64,000 nucleotides of DNA from Saprolegnia diclina VS20 (lineage: Eukaryota > Oomycota > Saprolegniomycetes > Saprolegniales > Saprolegniaceae). The notes under the pieces were generated by a model. It did no database searches. It was given only the letters and a program-made list of their open reading frames with translations, and had not been told where the DNA came from. Below, in pieces: positions 20,548-33,100 of the stretch. Where the stretch lies: positions 127,758 through 191,757 of the forward strand of contig NW_008246107.1 in NCBI RefSeq assembly GCF_000281045.1, given 5' to 3'. The number at the start of each line of letters is the position of its first letter. The first letter of the stretch is position 1. Both the position numbers and the translations under genes were made by a program.

Positions 20548-21012
20548 ATGAAGTACCTCACGCTGTTCCTTGTCGCGGCCGCCGTTGCCGCGCAGACGAC
20601 GCAACCGACGACGACGACGCGCTCGCCCAACACCACCACGGTGGTGCCATCGACGAGCGCAGTGCCGTCGACGAGTGCGGTACCAACGACGACGAACGCG
20701 ACGACCAAGACGCCGACGCCGGCCAACAAGACGACGACGGTGCCGACAACGACAGTTGCACCGACAACGAGCGTGGTCGCCAACACGACGGCGCCCGTGA
20801 CGACAGCAGTCGCAACCCCGAACGTGACGGCGACGACCGAGCCTGTCGTTGTGACCGATGCACCGACGGATGCCCCCACCGATCCGCCGCTTCCGACGGC
20901 CACCAAGAAGAAGAACGTCACGACGACCGCACCGCCGTCGGCTGCCACGTCCATTTCGGTCATGTCGGTGGCATCGGTTGCCATGGCCTTTGTCGTCGCC
21001 ACCTTGATGTAG
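20548..21012 (+). CDS. Thr-rich secreted mucin-like protein, GPI-anchor type (copy 1)
   Basis: A 154-residue protein starting MKYLTLFLVAAAVAAQTTQ: a clear signal peptide with a likely cut after AVAA. The mature region is mostly Thr/Pro/Ser/Val, with Asn-Thr-Thr sequons, and would be heavily O-glycosylated. The C-terminus ends in a small-residue stretch and a hydrophobic tail (SVASVAMAFVVATLM), fitting a GPI-attachment signal. Such proteins coat oomycete cell walls. The tail resembles that of the protein at 23407-23868, so the two are paralogues on either side of the DUF4419 gene. Confidence 0.85.
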   Translation: MKYLTLFLVAAAVAAQTTQPTTTTRSPNTTTVVPSTSAVPSTSAVPTTTNATTKTPTPANKTTTVPTTTVAPTTSVVANTTAPVTTAVATPNVTATTEPVVVTDAPTDAPTDPPLPTATKKKNVTTTAPPSAATSISVMSVASVAMAFVVATLM

Positions 21013-21627
21013 AGTCGCACCATAGTAGTCGATTACTAGTATGAATACTATGCATGTGTCGTGTCTGTCTGTTTGAGCTCGGTCAAGAATGTCCAAAGAG
21101 CCAGAGCGTTGGAAAGGCAAGCTGCTGTGTGATGCGTTGAATGATGACGTCATCAACCTCATGGCCCCATTGGTCGATAAAGGCTCCGGAATGCCCATAT
21201 CGATGAGAGCAAGGGGGAAGTAAGCCCCACAGCACCGCCAGAGGTCGAAACGATACGATTTGCTAGCCGTTCTGAGTCCACGGGCTATCGCCAGCCCGCA
21301 CCACTCGTCTGTTGCAGCGTCATTGCGTTCGGTGAGGACGATACTGCAATACAAACTCCAATTGATCGTTGTGAGGACAAACGCATTTAGCTAAAATTAT
21401 CTAAATACTGATAGTCGGACAATACAAACACGTCCGATAGAAAACAACGTGAAAGTACGTGACATTTTTGTACAAAATTGAAGTCTACAAGTCGGTTGTC
21501 CGGTGTGGATAGGCGCTGCCAAGGGAATGCCACCTCACATACGGCGACGCATTGTATCGAGTTGCAAGCGGAAATCGCAAAGTCGACGGTCGGCGTTCTT
21601 CCCACCCCGTGCCGTCATACGGCACAG
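21013..21627. other. Intergenic spacer between convergent genes
   Basis: About 615 bp with one TACTAGTA palindrome at 21034-21041. No supported gene; the minus-strand frame running opposite the Thr-rich gene is a shadow. Confidence 0.5.
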
Positions 21628-22704
21628 CTACCCCCGGCGCGATACCTTCTCGGAGGTCGGTGGCGGTGGTCCGTTCTTGAGGGCAATCGCCCAGGAAAGC
21701 ACAGGCGCGATCGAGGTTTCATCGTCGCCAACGCGATACGCCATGTGGCCCGCAAAGAGAAACGCCTTGTGCACAACACCATTGTCATCGATAATCGCGT
21801 CCACCGTGAGGTAGCCCGGTGGAATGTCCTCCGTGTCGACATAAGGATAGTCGTACAACTCGTCGTCGCTATATCGCGCCGGCTTCTTGTCGGCTTGCCA
21901 CTGCCCGTCGCGGTCAAAGACGCAAAACGCGCTGATCCACCCCGTGATGTACGTCGGCCCCGACCCGCCTGGGATTTTGGTGCAAATGCGATTCCAAAAG
22001 TCCGTGTCCGGCGTGCCTTGCGCCGCCACGATGCACTGATCAACGATGCGACGAAGCATGCTCGCCCAGCGCGCCAAACGCGGACCAAAGGTCCCGAGCT
22101 TCTCGAGACGGCGCCGCACGTCCTCCCAGTCACGAACTGTACCGAGCAGCGTCACATTAGGAATGCCACACCGGAGCACGTACTTGTAGGAGAAGAACGA
22201 CTTCATCGTGGCCATGAGCACGACGCTACCGACGATCACGTCATGCGTTGTCGTTGTTGAGAAGGACGGGAGGATCCAGTCTTTGAGATTCGGGTCGACG
22301 AGGTGCGCTTCCATGTGAGTGACCATGCGAGTCGAGAGCGCACCAAAGTTGACCGAGTACAGCGTGCCGATAGCCTCGACCACGAGCTCCTTGGAGCCGT
22401 CGTGCGTCACAAGCGCATGTCGAAGGTCGTTGGCGTTCCCATTGACAAACAAACCAAATTGCGTCATGATGGCGAGCCAAAGATCGTCCGGTCGAAGGAC
22501 GAGGTCGTGGTGCTCACAGTACGCTTCAAGGACGCCATGGACAAAGCCGTGTGTCGACGCGACGACGGGCTCGAGCAACGTGGCTTGCACAATGTCGCCG
22601 CAGCGTTCGTTGCAAAACTCCGCAAGTGTCGTCGCCGGCTGCTGTGTGTGAGGCACCACCTTGCAGCGGCTGCGCTCGGTGGTGGCAACAGCAAACGTGA
22701 CCAT
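21628..22704 (-). CDS. DUF4419-domain protein
   Basis: A 358-residue protein from ATG at 22704; a TTG 12 codons upstream opens the frame earlier. Most of the length matches DUF4419: EHHDLVLRPDDLWLAIMTQF, FVNGNANDLRHALV, GSKELVVEAIGT, FSTTTTHDVIVGSVVLMATMK, YKYVLRCGIPNVTLLG, DWEDVRRRLEKL and the GPTYITGWISAFCVFD block. The family is widespread in fungi and oomycetes, is cytoplasmic by appearance and has no established function. No signal peptide or membrane span; the N-terminal CNERC could bind metal but is not a known motif. Single exon, with length normal for the family. Confidence 0.9.
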   Translation of the reverse strand: MVTFAVATTERSRCKVVPHTQQPATTLAEFCNERCGDIVQATLLEPVVASTHGFVHGVLEAYCEHHDLVLRPDDLWLAIMTQFGLFVNGNANDLRHALVTHDGSKELVVEAIGTLYSVNFGALSTRMVTHMEAHLVDPNLKDWILPSFSTTTTHDVIVGSVVLMATMKSFFSYKYVLRCGIPNVTLLGTVRDWEDVRRRLEKLGTFGPRLARWASMLRRIVDQCIVAAQGTPDTDFWNRICTKIPGGSGPTYITGWISAFCVFDRDGQWQADKKPARYSDDELYDYPYVDTEDIPPGYLTVDAIIDDNGVVHKAFLFAGHMAYRVGDDETSIAPVLSWAIALKNGPPPPTSEKVSRRG

Positions 22705-23406
22705 GCAAATATCGCACTGAGCAAAACGTTCCAATGGCAAAGAACGTCACTCCGAGACCAGCACTCCCCATTGGCCTGGTGCGTACTCGTACAGTTGTAC
22801 GTGTACGACATTGCACGGGCTCGGGAAACTCCACGCAAAGCATTTCTGGGGAATGTACGAAGTTTGTGTACGGTGCGTGCGTGCAATGCTTCGCATTGGG
22901 GGAAAGTGAGGAATCATCAATCGGTCTTTGAGAAAGATTCGATTTTCGATGCCAATCGTCGATATATTGGATCTTTGAATGTAAAAGATATGGCCACTTG
23001 GGCGACAGCACGGCGCGCTCCAAGCGTTGAATAACCAGAAACGCCACCTTGCCATCCCAACAGTTTATGCGCAGAAGGCAGGTACCGCTCATGCACTTGA
23101 GCTATCAAGACCGTGTCTTACATAGACCAATGGTCCCTTTGACCCGACTCGGTGGAGCTACGCGACAGAGATACCGTCATGAACGAGTGCTCACTTAACG
23201 TTCGACGCGGCTTCATGACGTGGCAGTGCGAGAAGCATTTCTGAGACCTTCTATGTTGAATTGACCAATCATATCGCATGTCCAAAGACCAAAGCGATGT
23301 TGAGCCAATCAGCACGCAGAACAGAATTTAGAGCCTTGCGGGGTAAACTTCGACGTTTTGGCAAAGTGTGCACAAACAGCAGCAGTGTTCATTAGAGCGT
23401 GTTGCG
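22705..23406. other. Intergenic spacer
   Basis: About 700 bp between divergent genes, so a shared promoter region. Open frames are short and unsupported. Confidence 0.5.
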
Positions 23407-23868
23407 ATGAAGCTATTCAGTCTACTGACGATCGCGACGGTGGTTGCGCAAACGACGGAACCGACGGCGACGACACAGGCACCGAATTCAACGACGGTTG
23501 CACCACGGACACCGGCCCCGCCCGGCACGACGACCGCTGCGCCATTGACCCCGGCCCCACCGACGAAAACCACCGCTGCACCACTGACACCGGCGCTGCC
23601 CGTGACGACGACGCCAACCCCAACGACAGTGACGCCGGCACCTACCAATGCGACGACACCAAAGCCAACATATGCGACCATCACGGTGACGCCGGTTGTG
23701 ACCATCACAGTCACACCGCAGCCATCGGACGCACCGCTACCGTCACCTTCCAAGCAACTGACGGCGGCCCCGAAGGCGACGACGGCGACACCCTCGGCGG
23801 CGGCAGCAATCTCGGTTTTGACAGTCGCATCCGTCGTCTCGGTGGCCGTGGTGGCGACCATTGCTTAA
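23407..23868 (+). CDS. Thr/Pro-rich secreted mucin-like protein, GPI-anchor type (copy 2)
   Basis: A 153-residue protein from ATG 23407 (MKLFSLLTIATVVAQTT), with a signal peptide probably cut around VVAQ. The mature part contains short Pro/Thr repeats (APLTPAPPTK, APLTPALPVT) and TITVTP strands, and ends with a hydrophobic GPI-type tail (ISVLTVASVVSVAVVATIA). Signal and tail are recognisably related to the protein at 20548-21012, while the central repeats have diverged. Expected at the cell surface as a glycosylated wall or adhesion component. Confidence 0.85.
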   Translation: MKLFSLLTIATVVAQTTEPTATTQAPNSTTVAPRTPAPPGTTTAAPLTPAPPTKTTAAPLTPALPVTTTPTPTTVTPAPTNATTPKPTYATITVTPVVTITVTPQPSDAPLPSPSKQLTAAPKATTATPSAAAAISVLTVASVVSVAVVATIA

Positions 23869-24118
23869 GTCTACGACTCGACAGTATGCAAGTAAAAGAC
23901 TCGTGTATAGATATGTCAACGAGGGTTGTGGGTATTCGGAATATCGACCTATCGCATTTCGCAAGGATCTCACTAAACACCGATCTAGCAGTCCCGCATA
24001 GGTAGACCTATTGCAACTGGTCAATCGCTGAGCAACGATAAGACACTATTGCTGAGAGTGCAGCAGCTCGAAACAGTAGTTGCCACAAGTCGCCGCATGG
24101 CTGGCAAATCCTGCCGAC

Positions 24119-27100
24119 ATGTTTGCGCGGCGACCTTTCGCAAGTCGTATCTTGGACAGGCGCGATCTTGCCCTTTCCAGACATCCGGATACGCACAACT
24201 TGCAGTCGCCGACAGGTCGCACCGTGGATCGACCGATGGACATCACGCTCCTCGCATCGACCAAGTACGTTGAGGACCGGTACAAAGACCTCAAGCGCAA
24301 GCGTCCGGACGAGAAGGAGCAAGCGCCGGCGTCCGAGACCGCGCTCGTCGGTGGCATTTCGGCGGCGAAGCGCTACGAAGCGCTGCTCTTGTCGCCGTCG
24401 ACGAGCCCGTCGGTGGTCGCGACGCTCGACCAAGGCGCGCTCGTTGCGACGCTCGACGACCTCGAACACATGTGGCCCATGACGTTACTCGAGAAGAAGC
24501 ACACGGTGCTGTACCTGCTTTTGGATCAACTGGCCAAAGCTTCGCCCGCCGACGCCAAGGACGCTCCGCCAGTACGAACCTCTCGCGTGTCCTTTCTGTA
24601 AACGCGAATCTGCTGCTAGAAGCGATCGCCGGCGCCTCTGCCCGAGGACGAGACCGACGCGTGCGAGTCCCTGCCGCTCTCGACCCAAATCGCCGTCAAG
24701 CTCTTCTTCAAATTGCTCCAGTCCGTGCGCAGTCGGAGCGCAGCGAGCGGCAACTTTGCGCCGCTCGGACGCCTCATCGAGCAAGTCCCGGCCATGCTGC
24801 TCGACATGCCACCGCTGGCGCTGGCGCCCGAGCCCGGCACGAAGAGCCCGACCGTCTTTGACGAGATGTTTCGTACGATCGTGGTCGCGCTGCCGCAGCT
24901 CGCCGACGTCGGGCACAGCCTCGCCGCGTTGATTGGCCTTAGCATCAAGCGAGGTCGGCTCGAGCACATCCTGCTGGTGCTCAAGCAGCTCCTGAGCATG
25001 GATCCATCGCTGTCGCTACCACCGAACGTCGGTACCTTCCTGCGGGAACTCGTCACCGCCGTCGCTCAGCCCACCGAGGTACCTCTTGTTTCTTTGAACT
25101 GCGAGAGAACGGGGAGCATGTAGACGACCGCCGAGACGACGTCATCGACCGGGATGCTTATGAGCTTTGGGAAAGGCGACCACGGCAAGCTCGGCCACGG
25201 CAGCTGTGCGCACGCGGGGTGCGCCGACGGACGGTGCACCGAGAATAAGTCGACGCCGGTGGTCGTCGAGGCGACACGGGACGTGACGTTTCGCAAGATT
25301 GACTCGCTCTCGACCCACAGCGTCGCGATCACGTCGAACGGCGAGCTCCTGTCGTGGGGCAATGGCGACAAGTACCGCCTCGGCCATGGTGACGCTGCCA
25401 AGGAGTACGCGCCGCGCCTCGTGGAAGCCTTCCGAGACAAGGTACGTGCTTCTTTTGATCTCGTTGTATATAAACAATGTGTCGACTAGCCGCGCGTCCA
25501 CGATGTCGCTTGCGGTCTCGGACATACTGTCGTGCTGCTCGTGAACGGCGACGTCTACGCCTGGGGCAACGGCGGCAACGGGCGTCTCGGGCTTGGCGAC
25601 ACGTCGGATCAAATGCAGCCGTGCAAGGTCATGCTGCCCGACGAGATTGTCGAGAAAGAGAGTGACGCATGGCTCGTCAGCGCCGTCTTTTGCGGCGCAT
25701 CGCACTCGCTCGCCGTGACCAAGCACGGTCACCTCTTTGCGTGGGGCAAAAACAACCAAGTCGATTTTTCGCTTTTGGACATTGAGATTCACGTTGACGT
25801 TCGTAGGGCCAGTGCGGAGTGGGCCACACCAACGACGAACTGCGCCCTGCGCATGTCTCGTACTTTGACGAAGCCGACATGCGGGTCTCGACTGTCGCCG
25901 GAGGTACCATTAATCACCAAACAGCGTCGATCATGGCAAGATAGGCTGGGAACACACGCTCATGTGTACGACCGACGGCAAGGCGTTCGCATGCGGTTCG
26001 AACCCCGTCTTGTCGCCTCATTATCGGTACACTGTACATAGGTTGCGGCTACAAGGACAGTCGGCGCGCGGGGCTGCCGCCCGTCTTGGGGCTGGGCATC
26101 AACGACACGGACCGCCGCACCAAACCCACTCCAATTTCGACGTTAGACCAGTGCGTCGCCGTGGCTTGTGGCTGGGTACACGTCAGCGCGCGGCTGTGTC
26201 ATGTATACGATGCAACGACTAGGACCACTCGCTCGCCATCACCAAAGACGGCGGAGTCTACTCGTGGGGCTCTGGCACGAACGGCAAGCTTGGCCACGGC
26301 GACGAAGAGAACCGCGACGTCCCGACGCAAGTGCTCGGACTCAGCGGCAAGGTGGTTCGCGACGTTCGCGCGGGCTGCGAGCATACGACTGCGATCACTG
26401 CGTCCGGTATATTAGGGTTTGGTGTCCCGGAGGGTTACCACGACGATGGGGGTAGGGGAAATGTATACGTGGGGACACAGCGACAGCGGGCGGCTTGGCC
26501 ACGGCGACAACGTCACGCGCAAGACACCGTGCTACGTCGAAGCGTTTGCGTGGCAAGGGCTCCGGCCGGTCGCGATCGCGGTCGGCGACAAGTACAACCT
26601 CGTGCTTGTGCAGCCGATCGGCGATGACGCCGGGTCGTCCAACCAAGTGGTAGAGACGACGCCGACGCCATTGGCCGACAACGACACTGATACGACGATG
26701 GCGACGACGGCGTGGACCGTCGGCGCCGCGCACACGACGATGCTCGAACAGCTGCACCGTCTCGCGTATGCCTACGTACCGCGGGAGGACGCGGCGCTCG
26801 TCGAGAAGTTACGGCAGGTGCACACGCACCCGGCATCGTCGCCGCCGTCGTTGGCCTACGCCGTCGACGTTTCGGCCAGCACGTTCGAGCTGCTCCTCGA
26901 TGTGTTGGCCTTCGATGGCCAGAAGACCAAGACGGCGTCGACGCTCGGGTGTCTGCATTTGATCCAGGCCAATCTGCTGCGGTTTTTGAGCTGCCCGCAC
27001 GTCACACTACCGGCGTCACTGTTGACCAAGCTGCACACTGCCCTCCAGACGCTGGCGACGACGATGGACGGAGAGATCGCCCTGGCCGCCGCGACAGCGC

Positions 27101-30100
27101 TCAAGGTACTTGGAGCAGGAAGTGGTTGGTGCGATACATTTTGCGTAGATTGGGTTTCCGTGCTTTTACGCATCGCCCGCTGCTCAGCACGCGCTGTTCT
27201 GGGACCTCCTACTGGTACCCGAAGCGTCGCAGTCGGTGCTGCTAGACGCTCTCGTCGACCCGCTGTGCCAGGTATGCGGTCGAGTCTTGTACGGTCGCCC
27301 ACTCGGAAATGCGTAGGATCACGTGGTGCTGGGGCTCATGGGTCGCCTCTTTGGACAGCTGGGCTGCCATACGTGCGCGATCGACACTGTCGGCCCCGAC
27401 GCTTCAGCGCCGACGGTGGGCGACCTACGAGCGCTTTTGCTGCGTCTCGTCACGAGCTGCGTCGAGACGAGTCCAGAGGTAGGACGCTGTTCGCTGCAGT
27501 CTATTGTCTCACGCTGGACGGACGGTAGAAGGCGATGTCGGCACTGCAGCTGCGGGTGCTCTCGGTGCTCCAGACGCATGTGTTTGCTTGCTGGCACGCG
27601 CCAAGCGTCTACTGCATCGACTGCGTCGGAGCAGTTCTGGGCCCGTACCTCGAGAGCCTCTTTGGTCAATGCCTCGTGCTACTCAAGGCCGTGCACAGGC
27701 GACTACTGAAGGACAGCGACCTCTCGACGCTGCAGCCCTCGTTCTTCCACGCCCTCGCGCCGCTCGCGATCGAGTGCTGCTGCGTCTCCCGGCTCCGGTC
27801 CAGCGAGTCGTTTGGCCTCCGCCTCCTCCCGACGCTACTGCCGATGCTCAAGCTCCTGGATGAAATCACGTACAAAGCCACCCAAGACACGCGGTCGAGC
27901 AACCAATCCCCGAGCATGGACCTCACGTGGATCAGCGAGGTGCGTCGAGTCCTTGTTCTTGCTTCATGACCGAGCAACGGTAGCTCGAGAACGCACTGGC
28001 GCTGCTCGTCGGTCGCTACACGAGCGCGCTCATCGGGTCGTCGCGCCCAGTTGCTTCGCCATCGACAACGATTCCGACACCGTAGTTGTATCGTCAAGTG
28101 GAGAGGCGCTGACCAACCTATAGACTGCGCTTGTTGTGTCGCTACGGACAAATTGTCGACGGGACGCCAGCACCACCGAGTGCCCTTCGGCGATGGGAAG
28201 AGAGTGGGGTCTTTGAGGTCGAGAATGAGCTCCAAGGCGACATGACGCCGCCGCCCGACGTGACGCTCGAACATATTGCAATCTGCGACTGGTGGGCCGG
28301 CCACGGCGTTCTCCAGCACTTGGACAAGTGGATGCGCTATCATATGCAGCTCTCGTGGCTTATGCCGCTCGCCTCGGTGGAGAGTACCCGGGGCATCGGA
28401 CCTCTTTTGCTCTGGCACGCGGGTCTTGCGGCCACGGCACTTGCGTTCGCCTCAAGTCTCGATGTCCAGGCGCCGTTGGAACCCGGGGCACCGCCCACGC
28501 CCCCCGAGCCGTTGCTGCAGCTGTGGACGCTTCTGACGTCACTACCGGTGCACGTACTGTCCGAGGATGTCTTTTTAGAGCAAGCACGCCGGCTTTTGAC
28601 TTACTACCCGAGTCAGTGCAGCTGGACACTGGCCACGACCGACACCACGTAGGCCCTTCTTGTGCTTGCAGTGACTTGGAGGAAGACATAGGCCTCCGTC
28701 GCACTGCTCGTTTCCTAACTGCACGCTGTTTGGGTATCGGGCATATACGCTCTCGGTGCCGCATCTTGTTGCGCTTTTGCAGTCGCCACTGAGCTGGTCG
28801 AGTGAGCGCGACGACGACCGCATATCGTTCAAGATTGCCGGGCTCAGCATTCTCCACGATCTGCTTCGAAAGCTCACGAGCAGCGCTGCGAAATGCGAGC
28901 TTCTCCGCGTCTTGTACGAGCGCCTCGAAGTCGACGTCGATGCTGGCTGCTTGTCCGTGGCGTACAATGCATGGCAAGAGCCGCGGGTCGTCTTTGCATC
29001 ACCGCTCTCGTCGTCGCCGCGCAAAAGCAAGCGACGTCGTGACAGTGACGCGTCACCGCTGCAGGTACCTCGTTGTTGCATCGTATCAAGGTACCATCGA
29101 TGAGGGTGCAGCTACTGGAGCGGGATTTGCACGCATTTCACGGTCATGCAGAGCACGGCAAGCTCGCCAAGGCCATCGAGAACCTCTACGTGCGCTCGGC
29201 CAAGATCCTCGCGAGTGCTGAGAGTGATCCGTTGCTCAAGAAGCGGGCTCTGACGCTCTGGACCGTCCACGTATGTCCTATTGCGATCGTCCACAAGATA
29301 GAAGACAATATTGTGTTCATAGTTTCACGACGTCGGTCTGATTCGCCGGGCGGGCATTCTGCACATCCTCGGCGACCTCTTGGCGACCGATGCACCGCCA
29401 TTTGCCATGAACGCGGCGGCCGACGTCATTTACGGTAGCTCCCACGCCGCGCCCGCGCACAGTTGTCTGCCGCCCCGTCTCCGCCCCGTTGAGAAGCTCG
29501 TCGCCGGCGCGACGACGGCACGGAGCCTCCATAATGCAGCGTGGCACGTCTTTGGCTGGCTCGGGCGGCAGTTGATGCTGTCGACCGAAGCGTCCACAGA
29601 GGCGCTCTCACGTCCGTCGTCGGCCAAACCGTCGCTGCACTGCACGTCGCCTCGGAAGCGGCTGTCGCTACCGCCAAAGCTTATCTCAGCCTCGCTCGAC
29701 GAGTCGCTGGCCCACACGTACATGGTCGTCATCGACGAGCTGCGTCGCGTCACCGCCCAGCTTGCGAGTTGGAATGCACTGGCGCACAGTATGGTGCAGT
29801 GCTTGGACGACAGCCAAGCCATTCTTCTTGCGGACCCGAACGTGGTCTCGGGCACCAACGCCGTCTTCTTATCGGCGAAGGAGCGCGCGTCGTTTGATTG
29901 GAGCACGGACGGCTTTGCGATATCGCTCTTTCTCTACATTGAGCGCGACGAGAAGGAGGCAAGTGCGACGTCGGGTGCGTCGATGCTGCTGCTGGCCAAT
30001 GGCGATGTTACTTCGCATCAGCTTGCGCTTACCTTGTGTCTGGACGGTCGCGTGGGGCTGCAGCTGCGCATCGAAAAGACGTCTGTGGAGGTCGCGGTGT

Positions 30101-33100
30101 TGTCGGCGCGACCACTCGTGTGGGGACACTGGACCCACCTTGTGGGCCGGTTCAACCCGACCTCGCGCTGCCTGGAGGTGTTTCTGAACGGGATTCTCGA
30201 TGCTCAAAGCGACTGCATCGAGACGACGGCCGACAAGTCAGTCCTGTCGCACCATACGTTTACGGTGGGCGGGTTCGTGCCGTCGTCGGGCATTCCGCCA
30301 CCGCACCCGCCCCACTTGCTCCTTGACGACGTCGCGTTTCATCTGCACGCACTCTCGGAGGAGACCATTGGCGTCATGGCGTTGGCGGGCTCGCTGCTCT
30401 TTCGAATTCAGCAGCGCCAAGTGCTCGACACGTACTGCGACCATTTGCTGTCGCTGCTCGTGGCGCCGTCGCGCGCACTCCCGCCCGTCGACGACGTTGT
30501 GAGCCTTGTTGTGGCACTCTTTCCGGTGGCGCCACCGCGCAGCCACGACAAGCTGTTTTCATTGCTGACGAACCTGCTGCCCGCGCTCCCACCTGCCAGT
30601 GTACTGCTACGCGAGTCGGCGCTCTCGTTCATGCTGCAGTGCTACAGCTCGGCATGGTTTGGGTCGACGTACGACACGTACGGACCCCCGGGCCTCTCGG
30701 CCGCGCTCTCCACCCGCAAAGACTCGGTGTTGCTGCACTTGCTCAACGCCCGGCAGCTCGACCCCAACGGCGTTGCAACCTGGCTCCTCTTTGAACAACC
30801 GGTGAAGGCCAAGTCGTTGCCGCTGCTCCGAGCGTCGCGGGCGCGACTGGCGACCGGCGTCGTGGCGTTGCTTGCGCACCTGCTGCAGTCGCCCTTGTGG
30901 CAACCGACGCTTCTGGCGTTCTTGGAGGCGTGGATCAAGAGTGCAGAGTCGTGGACCGGCCAGCGCGGAAGTCTTGCCGACACGGCGACGATGGCCAAGG
31001 TCGTCCTCGCCGTGAACGTTGTGGCCGCAACACCCGGTGGCTACCCACTGCCCGAGCCTCTGCCAACGCTCGTCGCGTGGAGCTTGACGTCGCCTATAAG
31101 CATGGCCGGCCACGAAGCACCGACCACGGCGACCCCGGCATCGTCGACGGCCGAGATGCGCGAAGACATTCAGTTGGCACAGCACGTGCATTTGCGGTCG
31201 TCGCTGCTGCGGCTGTGCCGCCTCCAGGCCCAACACACGGCCGCCGTCGGTACGCTCGCCAATTCTATCCTTTTGTGGACAATAATGTCCTGTAGACGCG
31301 CTCTTGAAACCGGGTCTTATCGGATTTCTTCAGCTGGCGATTCAGCCATTGGCCGAAGCCGTCGCGACGGTGTTTGGGTCCGACTTTGATATCATTAGCA
31401 AGCTCGATACGGTGCAAGCGCTGCTCGAATGGATCCTCGACGACGCGGAGACGCCACACGACGGCGGCAGTAAGCGCCGAGCGGCGCTGGAAATGCTCTC
31501 GACAGTACTCTTCGAACGGCTTCCGTACGTCAACCCGCGCGAAGTGGCGCCGTGGTGGCTCGTCAACGCAACGCAAAAGCTTCAAGTGCTCGGCGGCGAC
31601 GTCGAAATGGAAGAATACCGCGTCAAGGTACGGTTCTCTCGTCCCCCACACGCCTCCACGTCAAATGGGGGTAGGGTCTGCAGCATTTTCCCACCATCAA
31701 GCTCACCGGTACTTCGCTATATGAAGCGCAATTCCCATACATCGAACGGTCTAGGCGTCTCGATCACGGCGGGGACAGGCATGTGGTTTTATGAAGTCGT
31801 ATTGCTCACGGACGGCCTGATGCAGGTAGCGACGTGCCCCGTTGAACCTCTGCAACGACGCATAGATTGGGTGGGTGGACACGGCGTTTGAAGCCAACGC
31901 GATCCAAGGCCAAGGCGTCGGCGACCACACCAACAGCTGGGCGTACGATGGTACGTTTTGGTAGCCAACTTGACAGTTTGATACAGTGTGGCTAGGGTTT
32001 CGGCGGAAAAAATGGAACGTTGGCGCGCTCGAGTATGGCGACCGGTGGCACGTCGGCGACGTTGTCGGCGTGCTCCTCGATACGGACCGGTTCGAAATGA
32101 CCTATTTTCTCAACGGCCGCAGCCTCGGCGTTGCGTTCGAGGGGCTGCATCTGACGCACGCGCTCTTCCCGGCCATGTCGCTCAACGTCGACCAAGCGGT
32201 GCAGCTGCACTTTGCCAAGAACCAGTTTTTGTACTGCCCGACGCTCGACAATGCCAAATTGCAGCCGGTGGCGAGTGCGATCGTGGGCGGCGTCTGCGAG
32301 CACAGCCCGAGCAAAGGCCGACTGAGTGTCGAGACCGACCACGAAGCCGCGATCGATCGACGACGCACCGACCTCATCGACGGTCTCATTGGCCTCGGGT
32401 TTTCACCGGAATGGTGCATTTTCACGGAGCCATTGGACGGAAATGGTAGACAAATGCGTAGGGCGCTCCGGTGCGCGCGCGAGACGTCCCTTGACATCAA
32501 CGAGAGCGCTGCGATCGCGTGGATCATGGAGCAGATGGAGGCCGATGCGCTGGCGGCGCGGCCGTCGCATGCAAGCCACTACCGCATGCACCACCTCCAA
32601 CAACTCGACGGACTCGGGGGGCACGTCGACAAGCCGGCGCTGCCGACGGTGGACCGTCCGCAGTGGGCCGTGGTTGCCGACGCCGACGTGGCGGCTCCGT
32701 CGACCGAGCCCCGCAATGCTCTCCTTCTCGACGAGACGTGCGAGGTGCTATAGGCGACCAAATCTTGTCTCAAGTGGCCGTAGGAGGTGTATGCGGACGA
32801 GGGACTCGTCGTCCATGACCCCAAGCTCCCGAGTACGAGCGAGAAGCGGTCCGTCGGCTTCATCTTGAGCCTCGCCGACCACTGTCGCGACGACGAAATC
32901 TTGCCGTTGTACGTCATTGCCGAGACCGTTCTCTGCGTCTGGTCGGCGCAGGAGGCGACCCACGAGCTTTTTCGCAGCGGCAGTCTCGCGCGCGACGAGA
33001 CATTGGCCCAGCACGCGCCGCTCTTTCTACAGTACCTTCAGCGACGCCTCCTCGACGAGGCAACGGCCACCGACAACGGTGGTCCGTACGAAGCGCTGTT

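Noticed and set aside
20527-21354. Minus-strand frame rich in Arg and Gly opposite the Thr-rich gene
   Set aside because: Complement of ACN threonine codons; not a glycine/arginine-rich protein in its own right.
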